Shown: positions 15,356 to 22,320 of the stretch, piece by piece
Layout: each line of letters opens with the position of its first letter
Position numbering within the stretch: the stretch's first letter is position 1
Assembly (NCBI GenBank): GCA_947474065.1
Contig: CANJHD010000016.1
Coordinates: 1 to 42,210 of the forward strand
DNA length: 42,210 bases
Direction: 5' to 3'
From: Planctomycetaceae bacterium
Lineage (GTDB): Bacteria; Planctomycetota; Phycisphaerae; Phycisphaerales; SM1A02
Notes under the pieces: model-generated
The model's database searches: none
What the model was told of the DNA's origin: nothing
Seen by the model: only the letters and a program-made list of their open reading frames with translations
Translations under genes and position numbers: made by a program

Positions 15356-17290
15356 ATGCTTCCTGCAGCCGCACTCATCGCTCTCACCATTGCCGCCACA
15401 TTCAGTAGCGCCCCGCCGCGCTTTCAAGTGGACAGCACCGGACGCGCCACCGATGGCCAAGTGGTGAAGGACGGCACGCGCCCGCGCGTGCAACGGATCG
15501 CCATTCTGCCCGACCGTACCACCGGTCGCGCGTGGGGCATGCCGTACCTCCTTGCAGCAGTTGAAGACCTGAACATTGTTCGCCCCGATGCAGTCTTCAC
15601 CGTCGGCGACATGGTGCAGGGATACACCCGCTCCACAACACTTTGGAATTCCGAGGCAGACGAATACTTGCAAGCAGTTGGAGGACTGACGCCGGCCTTC
15701 TATCCAACCGCTGGTAATCATGATGTTGTCAGCGGAACTCGCACCGCCGGTGATGCCACGTTTGCTGAGCGATACCGGCAGCGCTTTGGACCAGTGTGGT
15801 ACTCCGTTGAACTTGATCTTGCCACCGTGTTGGTGCTGTTTAGCGATGAAGGCTTGGGCGATTCAAAGATGGGATTTAGTGACACGCAAATTGCGTGGCT
15901 TTCAGGCGCACTTGATTCCGCTGCTAAGCGTGGTCAACCAATCTTCCTTCTCATGCACCGGCCCATGTGGCGCTATCCATCAGTGAAGTGGAACGATCGC
16001 GTGCAGCCGCTTCTGGAGAAAGCCGGCGTTGATGCTGTGATTGCTGGTCACTTTCATGCATTACAGCGCGACCCCGATGTCGGCGGCGTGCAGTACCACC
16101 TTGTGGGTACTTGCGGCGGAATGATCGACCAACATCCACTTGCTGGCCAGTTGCAGCATCTGACGTTTGTTGACTGCACCTCGGACGGCGCGCTCCGCGT
16201 GTGGCATCAGCCGGTTGGCCTTGTGCTTCCGGAGGATTTCATAACGCGCGCCGATCAAGACCGCGTGTTCGCACTGCGTGAACCAGTGCCCGCGGTGCAT
16301 GCTGTTGGAATGCTTCCGGATCCCGCAACGCTCACTGCGCCGACGAAGACGACAGCGCAACTAGTAGCGAAGAACCCCACCGACGTTCCAATTCACATCA
16401 CGCTCGATCCACCCGGAGTGTTGCGCAGCGTGGACGGCCCCGCTGTGTGGTTTACCCCCGGCCGCGCCGGTCGTGGCACGCCAGGAACCACCGGCGGAAT
16501 GAACGGCTGGACAAGTCACACGCTTGCGGATATCGATAACGCCAGCACCATGGCCAACAACGCACGCGCGATGTTGCAAGTTGCACCCGGCGCGTGCGAT
16601 CGCACCATTCCAGCAAAGGGCGAGGCGACTATTGAAGTTCCCGTGACACTCTTGCCGCAGTCAGGAACGGTGCTTGCACCGCAGCTTGATGTCTATGCAA
16701 CATTTGTAGATAGCAAGGGGCGAACCGTTCCGATCTACCTACCAACGCGCCTCCCTATCGAGCGAACTGTTCAACTCAGCACATCGTTGCAGGACGCAAC
16801 TCCGCTTCCAGTGTTGGCATGGGACTATTCCCCATACGACACCCGTGAAGACAATCCAACCGTGCGGTTTGCACGCTCTGAAGATGGCAAGATGTTGGTG
16901 ATCGACGCGCTGGTGCCAGATGACGTGCAATCCTCAGCGCCGCAGTGGAGTGCGCCGGATCTCAAACACTTGACGGATCCTCATGCCGATGCCATCCGGG
17001 TCATTGTTGACGTGCCCGGACGTGCTTCGCCGCTTGACTTCCTCGTCGAGCCGTTCACCGCCGGCTGCACTGTGCCGGATGGTGTCCGAATGCAATGCGG
17101 CACGCGCGCAGGCACGGGATGGACGGCACATATTGAAGTGCCGCTAGCAGCCGGGGCGGCGGCAAACACCTCGATTCAAGTGGGAATTGCCGACAATGAC
17201 GACACCTTCCACACGCAGTGGCGTTGGCTTGCCCCTGCCGGAGCCGCCGGTCGGTGGCGCATGGAAGAGCCACAATCGCGTTCTAAATAA
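15356..17290 (+). CDS. Exported calcineurin-like metallophosphoesterase
   Basis: This 644-residue protein has a short signal peptide (MLPAAALIALTIAATFSSA). The catalytic domain (about 45-270) carries GDMVQGYT (Asp85), AGNHDVV (Asn121, His122), LLMHRPMW (His201) and VIAGHFHAL (His232, His234). The first metal motif reads LPDRTTG (Asp53), with Arg where the usual D-x-H has His; an Asp-Arg-Thr form is seen in a subset of exported phosphoesterases. The remaining 370 residues are beta-rich and end in a module with WDYSPYDTREDNPTVRF that resembles CBM9/DOMON-type domains. Phosphomonoester or diester hydrolysis outside the cytoplasm is likely; the substrate is unknown. I chose 15356 over the longer frame opening at 15176, which would lack a signal peptide and overlap the previous gene. 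Confidence 0.8.
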   Translation: MLPAAALIALTIAATFSSAPPRFQVDSTGRATDGQVVKDGTRPRVQRIAILPDRTTGRAWGMPYLLAAVEDLNIVRPDAVFTVGDMVQGYTRSTTLWNSEADEYLQAVGGLTPAFYPTAGNHDVVSGTRTAGDATFAERYRQRFGPVWYSVELDLATVLVLFSDEGLGDSKMGFSDTQIAWLSGALDSAAKRGQPIFLLMHRPMWRYPSVKWNDRVQPLLEKAGVDAVIAGHFHALQRDPDVGGVQYHLVGTCGGMIDQHPLAGQLQHLTFVDCTSDGALRVWHQPVGLVLPEDFITRADQDRVFALREPVPAVHAVGMLPDPATLTAPTKTTAQLVAKNPTDVPIHITLDPPGVLRSVDGPAVWFTPGRAGRGTPGTTGGMNGWTSHTLADIDNASTMANNARAMLQVAPGACDRTIPAKGEATIEVPVTLLPQSGTVLAPQLDVYATFVDSKGRTVPIYLPTRLPIERTVQLSTSLQDATPLPVLAWDYSPYDTREDNPTVRFARSEDGKMLVIDALVPDDVQSSAPQWSAPDLKHLTDPHADAIRVIVDVPGRASPLDFLVEPFTAGCTVPDGVRMQCGTRAGTGWTAHIEVPLAAGAAANTSIQVGIADNDDTFHTQWRWLAPAGAAGRWRMEEPQSRSK

Positions 17291-17317
17291 TCTTTCGCGA
17301 GCACAGGGAACCTCCCC

Positions 17318-17347
17318 TTGACGGGAAACGAACGAATCTGAGACAAT
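17318..17347 (+). promoter_or_regulatory. Sigma-70-like promoter of the small lipoprotein gene
   Basis: TTGACG (17318-17323), an 18-base spacer, then GACAAT (17342-17347). The start point would be near 17354, giving a leader of almost 90 bases before the ATG at 17442. This is the only start in the window with a strong -35 and a long leader. AAAGG at 17421-17425 lies rather far (16 bases) from the ATG. Confidence 0.6.
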
Positions 17348-17441
17348 GTGCTTGCGCGGCACTCGGCCGTAAACGCCCCCGCGCTTTGGGCCGCTCGACC
17401 AAATTTCAGTACGAGCATCGAAAGGCAAACAGGCAACACTT

Positions 17442-17657
17442 ATGAAGACCCTCGCCACTGCAAGCGCCGTCGCTTTCCTCGTCATCCTTACTGGCTGTGA
17501 TGGCGGATCGCCGAAGACCAAGCCCGTTCAGCAGAATGAGGCCGCTCCAGCAGCAGGAAGCATCAAGAGCCCGAACGAGGGACTCAAGGACCGCATGAAA
17601 TCAGCTGATGGTTCGGCTGCTGCTGCTGCCGGCGGCGCTCCTAAGAAGACCCCGTAA
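17442..17657 (+). CDS. Small lipoprotein of unknown function
   Basis: This 71-residue protein begins MKTLATASAVAFLVILTGCD, a classic lipoprotein signal with lipobox L-T-G-C (Cys19). The mature part is about 52 residues, rich in Lys, Ala, Gly and Pro, with no recognisable fold. An inner- or outer-membrane-anchored small lipoprotein is expected. It has its own promoter and is followed by a strong terminator, so it is monocistronic. Strong signals around so short a gene suggest high expression. Confidence 0.75.
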   Translation: MKTLATASAVAFLVILTGCDGGSPKTKPVQQNEAAPAAGSIKSPNEGLKDRMKSADGSAAAAAGGAPKKTP

Positions 17658-17704
17658 TGATTGACTGAGTTGCCCGTCGCAAGACGCACAACTCTCTGAA
17701 ACAA

Positions 17705-17742
17705 ACAGGCGCCTTGGCTTCATGCCAGGGCGCCTGTTCTTT
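17705..17742. terminator. Bidirectional rho-independent terminator
   Basis: A 14-base stem (ACAGGCGCCTTGGC, 17705-17718) pairs with GCCAGGGCGCCTGT (17724-17737) around the loop TTCAT, with a single G-U wobble. TCTTT follows on the plus strand. The A-rich run before the stem gives a T-rich tail on the minus strand. It separates the convergent genes ending at 17657 and 17776 and can serve both. Confidence 0.88.
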
Positions 17743-17775
17743 GATCGTCATTCGGCCGAGGACGTTCGGCGTTTC

Positions 17776-18963
17776 TCAGGCCGTCATCAAACCGCGCAGG
17801 ATTGCCAAGCCTTCTGCAAGTTTGTCAGGCTTCGTTGCAAAGCTGATCCGGAAGTGCGTATCGCGCCGGCTGAATACATTGCCAGGAATCACCAACACAC
17901 GGTTGGCGATGGCCTGTTCAACAAACTCGTGACCAGTGATTCCAAGCCGCTTTGGCACTTCAACGAACGCATAGAAAGCTCCGCCCGGTCGTGGAACATT
18001 TGTAACGCCAGCGAACGCATCCACCACCATCTGTCGACGCATTTCGTAGTCAGCAACGATGGGCGCCAGGTCCACGCCGAAACTTGGAATCACGCCCCAC
18101 TGCGCCATGCTCGGTGCGCAGACATAGGTGTACTGCTGGAATTTGGCGATCTCTTGAACGATTTCCTTTGGTCCCGCCACGTATCCAAGGCGCCAACCAG
18201 TGCACCCGTACGTCTTGCCGAAGCCGCGGATCAACAGGCACTCGTCGCTGAATCGCGCCGGGCTTGGGCAGTGCCCGTCTTCGCGCATGTCGCTGAAACA
18301 GAACTCGTCGTAGATCTCGTCGCTGATGAGAAGCACACCGCGCCGTCGGCACAGGTCGACGATGTCGCGAAGTTCTGAACCGGAGAGCACTGTTCCGCAC
18401 GGATTGCTTGGACTGCAGATCAAGACCGCCTTGGTCCGAGGTGTCATGCAGCGCTCGATCCGTTCGGCGGTCATCCGAAAATCTGGATAGGTATCACAGC
18501 ACACCATGGTGCCGCCAGTCATCTTGCCGAGTTGCGCGTACATCACAAAGTACGGATCGGGAATGATCATCTCATCACCCGCATCAAGAAGCGCCATGGC
18601 TGCAAGCACGATGCCGCCGCTGGTTCCGCTGGTGATCACCAAACTGCGATGCTCGCCGGGACCATCCCAACCGACATTGGTGCGCAAGTGATTCCATGTT
18701 GCATCGATGAGTTCGGGAATTCCCTGAGTCACCGTGTAACCGTTGCGATCCGCGTCGATGGCTGCTTTCGCCGCCTCTTTCATCACCGCTGGCACCAAGA
18801 AGTCTGGCTGACCGATCGAAAGGTTGATCGGGTCCTTCATCTTTGCCGCAAGGTCGAACACCTTGCGGATACCTGACGCGTCGATGGATCGTGCGCGCTG
18901 CGAAATGAGTGACGAAAGAGAAAGGCGGCCCAGAGGGCCGCCTGAGGAGGTGTGCGTGGTCAT
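17776..18963 (-). CDS. Class I/II PLP-dependent aminotransferase (aspartate-aminotransferase-like)
   Basis: This 395-residue protein has all fold-type I landmarks: INLSIGQPDF (about 46-55), NGYTVTQGIPELIDA, SGTSGGIVLA (cofactor phosphate loop), CSPSNPCG (Asn187), LISDEIYDEF (Asp215, Tyr218), and GFGKTYGCTGWRLGYV with the Schiff-base Lys250. ISFATKPDKLAEGLAIL near the end includes the usual region around the substrate-carboxylate Arg (HFRISFA). It transfers amino groups between an amino acid and a 2-oxo acid; aspartate, alanine or an aromatic amino acid are all possible. The ATG at 18963 lies five bases after the small basic protein gene, so the two are probably cotranscribed. Confidence 0.9.
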   Translation of the reverse strand: MTTHTSSGGPLGRLSLSSLISQRARSIDASGIRKVFDLAAKMKDPINLSIGQPDFLVPAVMKEAAKAAIDADRNGYTVTQGIPELIDATWNHLRTNVGWDGPGEHRSLVITSGTSGGIVLAAMALLDAGDEMIIPDPYFVMYAQLGKMTGGTMVCCDTYPDFRMTAERIERCMTPRTKAVLICSPSNPCGTVLSGSELRDIVDLCRRRGVLLISDEIYDEFCFSDMREDGHCPSPARFSDECLLIRGFGKTYGCTGWRLGYVAGPKEIVQEIAKFQQYTYVCAPSMAQWGVIPSFGVDLAPIVADYEMRRQMVVDAFAGVTNVPRPGGAFYAFVEVPKRLGITGHEFVEQAIANRVLVIPGNVFSRRDTHFRISFATKPDKLAEGLAILRGLMTA

Positions 18964-18968
18964 ACGGA

Positions 18969-19259
18969 TTACTTCTTAGCGGCTGGCTTCGCTGCGGCCT
19001 TAGCGGCTGGTGCTGCTGCCTTGCCTGCTGCTCCCTTGGCGCCAGGCTTCGCTGCGGCATCGGCCTCTTCAGCCTTCTTAGGCTTCTTGCCGGCGGCAAT
19101 CTTGATGCTGCGAACCTTCACAAGGCCAAGAGCATTGTTCTTGGTGATGTCGAAGCGCTCTTCCTCGGTGAGCTTTGCGATGCGCTCGGCGCGAGTCAGC
19201 ACGTTGCGATGCTGGTTGAGGGCGCCGGACTTGGTCTTTAGGCTGCGGTGAAGGCTCAT
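18969..19259 (-). CDS. PVC-group small basic protein (TIGR04137-like) with Ala/Lys tail
   Basis: This 96-residue protein has the conserved N-terminal block MSLHRSLKTKSGALNQHRNV and LTRAERIAKLTEEERF, then LGLVKVRSIK. This is the small basic protein found in Planctomycetes, Verrucomicrobia and Chlamydiae, thought to be associated with the ribosome on account of its size, charge and distribution. Residues about 57-96 form an extra tail of Ala, Lys, Pro and Gly (for example AAPAAKAAAKPAAKK), like histone H1 or bacterial nucleoid-protein tails, encoded by short DNA repeats such as CTTAGCGGCTGG. The gene is upstream of the aminotransferase. I see no clear -10 in the 124 bases before it. Confidence 0.88.
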   Translation of the reverse strand: MSLHRSLKTKSGALNQHRNVLTRAERIAKLTEEERFDITKNNALGLVKVRSIKIAAGKKPKKAEEADAAAKPGAKGAAGKAAAPAAKAAAKPAAKK

Positions 19260-19383
19260 CGGGTTCTATCTTTCAATTCGTTCAGTTGCGTCGTGACTTC
19301 GTCGACGCGGGTTCAGTTAGTCGGAGCCGCCGTCGTGACGACTCCGTTTCAGTCTCTCTTCATTCAAACTGCGTATCCGTTGC

Positions 19384-20112
19384 TCACTTGCAGCGCTCGG
19401 GAAACGCATCATCAAAGTCCTTGTTTCCGCGCGACAAGCGCTTCCACTTCTCCCCGACACTCTTGATCGTCGCTTCGAGTTGCTTTATCTCGGGCGATGA
19501 TTTTTCAGCAGGGTCGCGGTAACCAGGCAGGACGATGATCTTACGATCCATTGCATTATCATCGGGAACGAGGTACGCATCAAGTCCGTTCGTTCGACAA
19601 AATGCCAGCATCTCGGCCCGGCGCTCGGCTGATGGGTGCCCGACAACGAAATAAAACACACCCTTGACGCGGGGATCGGACTTGTTATCGGTTGCAGCAC
19701 GGGGCGTAACGGCCGACTTGCCAGCTGCGAGAGCACCTGCCGCGGGGGTCCCAGACTTATTTCCTGACGCCGCGCCCGACTTGCCGGGAGTCACCGGGAT
19801 CACCGGGATCATGGGGGATGATTGTTGAGGCGCCAAAGAATTTGCATCCGATGGCTCAGACTTGGCTGCGGTGGAACCAGCACCGGCACCCGCGCTGCCT
19901 CGCTTCACTCCAATTCCATACGCGATGCAAACGGCGACCACCACTGCAACGCCAATCACAATGGCGCGTCGAAGTGAAATTTCAAACTTAGAGGGCAGAC
20001 CCGGTGCATTGCCGACACGCCGCGGAGTACCTGCCATCACTGGCGCAGCACCGCTCGGCGCACCAGGGCGACGCATCAATTCATAAAGGGCCGGAGCAGC
20101 GCGACGTGCCAT
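19384..20112 (-). CDS. Single-pass membrane protein with SPOR-like C-terminal region
   Basis: This 242-residue protein has a cytoplasmic N-terminus of about 47 residues (MARRAAPALYELMRRPGAPS), one membrane helix (about 50-69, IVIGVAVVVAVCIAYGIGV), a low-complexity Gly/Ala/Ser/Pro linker (70-150), and a globular C-terminal domain. In that domain VKGVFYFVVGHPSAERRAEM and FCRTNGLDAYLVP recall SPOR domains, which bind denuded glycan strands of peptidoglycan, often at division sites. The match is by layout and by a few residues, so SPOR is a suggestion. The start lies seven bases after a TACACT box. Confidence 0.6.
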   Translation of the reverse strand: MARRAAPALYELMRRPGAPSGAAPVMAGTPRRVGNAPGLPSKFEISLRRAIVIGVAVVVAVCIAYGIGVKRGSAGAGAGSTAAKSEPSDANSLAPQQSSPMIPVIPVTPGKSGAASGNKSGTPAAGALAAGKSAVTPRAATDNKSDPRVKGVFYFVVGHPSAERRAEMLAFCRTNGLDAYLVPDDNAMDRKIIVLPGYRDPAEKSSPEIKQLEATIKSVGEKWKRLSRGNKDFDDAFPERCK

Positions 20113-20119
20113 AGATCGG

Positions 20120-20125
20120 AGTGTA
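20120..20125 (-). promoter_or_regulatory. -10-like TACACT seven bases before the SPOR-like gene
   Basis: Read on the minus strand, TACACT is followed by CCGATCT and the ATG at 20112. The 24-base gap after the upstream gene holds little else. It suggests a separate leaderless transcript. Confidence 0.5.
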
Positions 20126-20136
20126 GTGGAACCGAA

Positions 20137-20973
20137 TTAGCCCGGGATCGCCCTGCTCCAGGCGTGAACTGTAGAAATGATTCCCGCATGGGGATCGATC
20201 CACTGCCGCGCGTCGATCACCGGGAAACGGGCGAGCCCTGCCATCTCAAGGGCAACCCGGTATCCAAGCACATCGAGCCGGGATTCGCCCGCCACGCCCA
20301 CCGGACCGCGCATTCCTGAGCGCAGGAGGTCAACAATCCGCGCCGATACCAAGCGCCCGCCGAGTTGCGAAATCACCTGAACTGGATTGCCGCCTTCGGC
20401 AAGAACCGCTGCCGGGTCAAGCGATGCCCCCATAGGTGGCCACGGCGCGCCCTCTGCTCCGGACGCATCGGCCACGGTCACGCCCGAGCGCTCGGCGGCG
20501 GATGCGATGGCGCCGATCGCATCGCGTCGGCGCGCGGCATGCTTTTCTTCAGAGGCGTTCGTTGTTTCACTCGCACCATGCGGTCCGGCGTGCGGACCAG
20601 CGCTGCTGCCGTGCGTGCCCGCGCTGCTCGTGGCACGGGGTAATTGCAGCGTAACAGGGACACGACCAAGATCGCTCGCAAGTTCGCATGCAGCGCACGC
20701 AGCTTCAATGGCACGGTCCGCGTGTGCAGGATCAACAAAGTGATCGCTGGGGATCCAAGCATCAATACCAGTGACCACCAATTCATAACGAGCGAGCGTG
20801 GCACGCAGATCACGGCGCGCACTCACACCAAGATCACGCGGTCGCATCGAAGGATGTGTGGCACTGAGCTGCACGCCCGCAACACCGTGCGACGCAACCC
20901 ATGCGAGCGCGGCGGCGGTGTCGCCGAGCGCTGCGATCGTGACACCAAGGGGAACCTGCACGCGAGCATCCAT
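20137..20973 (-). CDS. TIM-barrel sugar-phosphate isomerase/epimerase-like protein
   Basis: This is a 278-residue protein starting MDARVQVPLGVTIAALGD. The repeating beta-alpha pattern (VAGVQLSATHPSMRPRDLG, LVVTGIDAWIP, GRVPVTLQLPR, GVTVADASG) fits the AP-endonuclease-2/xylose-isomerase-like superfamily. Conserved metal ligands of active isomerases (a Glu-x-x-x and His set) are not obvious; VGVAGESRLDVLGYRV contains a late Glu. It may be a degenerate member. A low-complexity insert rich in Ser, Gly, His and Ala (about residues 143-165) lies in one loop. I prefer ATG 20973 to the longer frame opening at 21048, because that longer opening would overlap the divergent start exactly and a TACCCT box lies six bases before 20973. 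Confidence 0.6.
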   Translation of the reverse strand: MDARVQVPLGVTIAALGDTAAALAWVASHGVAGVQLSATHPSMRPRDLGVSARRDLRATLARYELVVTGIDAWIPSDHFVDPAHADRAIEAACAACELASDLGRVPVTLQLPRATSSAGTHGSSAGPHAGPHGASETTNASEEKHAARRRDAIGAIASAAERSGVTVADASGAEGAPWPPMGASLDPAAVLAEGGNPVQVISQLGGRLVSARIVDLLRSGMRGPVGVAGESRLDVLGYRVALEMAGLARFPVIDARQWIDPHAGIISTVHAWSRAIPG

Positions 20974-20979
20974 ATGTAC

Positions 20980-20985
20980 AGGGTA
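20980..20985 (-). promoter_or_regulatory. -10-like TACCCT six bases before the isomerase-like gene
   Basis: On the minus strand TACCCT is followed by GTACAT and the ATG at 20973. The box sits at the -12 to -7 position of a transcript starting at the ATG. Confidence 0.5.
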
Positions 20986-21035
20986 GTGGCACGCGTGGGT
21001 GGCGATGGCAGCAGCAGCGGTAGCGCCTCGCGCAC

Positions 21036-21041
21036 TAGAAT
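21036..21041 (+). promoter_or_regulatory. -10-like TAGAAT six bases before the membrane-protein gene
   Basis: TAGAAT, then CGAGCA, then the ATG at 21048. It is nearly the same sequence as the element at 13316-13328 (TAGAATCGGGAAATG). Confidence 0.6.
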
Positions 21042-21047
21042 CGAGCA

Positions 21048-21629
21048 ATGCGCACCACCGCCACCATTCTCTTGATAGCGCTCGCAGTGTGGTTTGCCGT
21101 GATCATGGGTACCGGCGCGGCCGCCATGGGCGCGTTCGGAGCACTTCCCAAGCTTGGAATCTCAGTTGCCGGGACGGAAGGTTTCTTTGCCGGCGACACC
21201 GCGGAGATGGGTCGATTCGCTGCCGGCAAGATGCTGCAACCACTATTCATGGCAGGCGACTGGGTGCAATTTGCGGCGTCGGCACTCACTGTCGGCTGCA
21301 CCGTGCGGCTAGCGCGGCTCGGCGGCCTGAATGGAATGCGTTGGGCGCGCGCGATGCTCTTTGCTTGTGTCGCTGGCGCAGCGCTGATTCTTGCATGGCG
21401 CGCGTGGAGTGGACCAGCAATGACTTTCGATCTTCTTGCCTACTGGGATGCTGTCGCTGCCAATGATCGCGAAGCCGCAGCCGCCGCGCGCGCACGGTTC
21501 GACTCTGCACATGTAGCGGCTGATGCTGGGTTCAAGGTGCAATTGGTATGTGTGTTCGGCGCGTTGGTGTGCCTGGTACCTGCGTTGCTCGCAGCTCCAG
21601 TGCGAAAGGCAGGACGCGGTGACTGGTGA
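21048..21629 (+). CDS. Four-helix membrane protein, possibly DUF4149/TMEM205-like
   Basis: This 193-residue protein has hydrophobic segments at about residues 4-32, 66-86, 100-118 and 163-182, with a soluble helical region (about 125-160) before the last one. The phrase RFAAGKMLQPLF after the first helix pair, and the overall spacing, are reminiscent of DUF4149/TMEM205-type proteins, but I see no firm signature. Function is unknown. The gene begins a two-gene unit with nth; its end overlaps the nth start by 11 bases. Confidence 0.7.
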   Translation: MRTTATILLIALAVWFAVIMGTGAAAMGAFGALPKLGISVAGTEGFFAGDTAEMGRFAAGKMLQPLFMAGDWVQFAASALTVGCTVRLARLGGLNGMRWARAMLFACVAGAALILAWRAWSGPAMTFDLLAYWDAVAANDREAAAAARARFDSAHVAADAGFKVQLVCVFGALVCLVPALLAAPVRKAGRGDW

Positions 21630-22320
21630 AGCACTTTGGCCAACCATTGAGTTCAAACTTCCGCGCAAGAGTCCGAAGCAACGCGCGCGCGCGCTGAAAA
21701 TTCTTGCAGCGCTTGATGCGCGCTACCCGAATGCAAAGTGCCGCCTCGACTGGAAATTACCGCACGAACTTCTCATCGCCACCATCTTGAGTGCGCAAGC
21801 AACTGACGAGGGCGTGAATGCGGCAACCCCTGCACTCTTTGCGCACTTTCCAACGCCACAAGACTTCGCTGCTTCATCTGCCGATGAAATTGCGCCCTTT
21901 ATCCGTACTATTGGTTTATGGCGCAACAAGGCGCGCGCGGTGCATGAATCGATGCGCGCGCTGGTCGACCACCACGGCGGGAAGGTTCCCGCTGACATGA
22001 AATCCCTGCTGGCACTCCGTGGCGTTGCACGCAAGACTGCCAACGTGGTGTTAGGAAATTGCTTCGGCATCCAGGCCGGTGTTGTAGTCGACACACATGT
22101 TGGAAGACTGTCAGAGCGACTCGGGCTCTCTGAACACACCGACCCCGGGAAAGTAGAGCGCGACTTGATGGCTCTCTTTCCCCGCGAACGATGGTGTGAC
22201 CTCAGTCACCTATTGATCTTTCATGGACGCGCCGTGTGCAAGGCGCGGGGGAACACCTGTAGCAGCGATGCACTCTGCGGCGAATTCTGCGCGCTTGCAG
22301 CGGCTGCTTCGAATGACTGA
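21619..22320 (+). CDS. nth: Endonuclease III (DNA glycosylase/AP lyase)
   Basis: This 233-residue protein removes oxidised pyrimidines and nicks abasic sites. It shows ELLIATILSAQATDEGVN (about 50-67), the helix-hairpin-helix SLLALRGVARKTANVVLG with catalytic Lys139, and VVVDTHVGRLSERLGL with catalytic Asp158. The C-terminal Fe-S cysteines are Cys207, Cys214, Cys220 and Cys224 (CKARGNTCSSDALCGEFC), spaced 6-5-3 instead of the usual 6-2-5. The cluster may therefore be rearranged or lost, which occurs in some homologues, while catalytic residues are intact. I place the start at GTG 21619, overlapping the membrane-protein gene by 11 bases. The stop directly abuts the stop of the convergent gene. 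Confidence 0.92.
   Translation: MTGEALWPTIEFKLPRKSPKQRARALKILAALDARYPNAKCRLDWKLPHELLIATILSAQATDEGVNAATPALFAHFPTPQDFAASSADEIAPFIRTIGLWRNKARAVHESMRALVDHHGGKVPADMKSLLALRGVARKTANVVLGNCFGIQAGVVVDTHVGRLSERLGLSEHTDPGKVERDLMALFPRERWCDLSHLLIFHGRAVCKARGNTCSSDALCGEFCALAAAASND

Noticed and set aside
18975-19065. CRISPR-like or satellite array
   Set aside because: The short repeats are inside the small basic protein gene and encode its Ala/Lys tail. There are no regular spacers.
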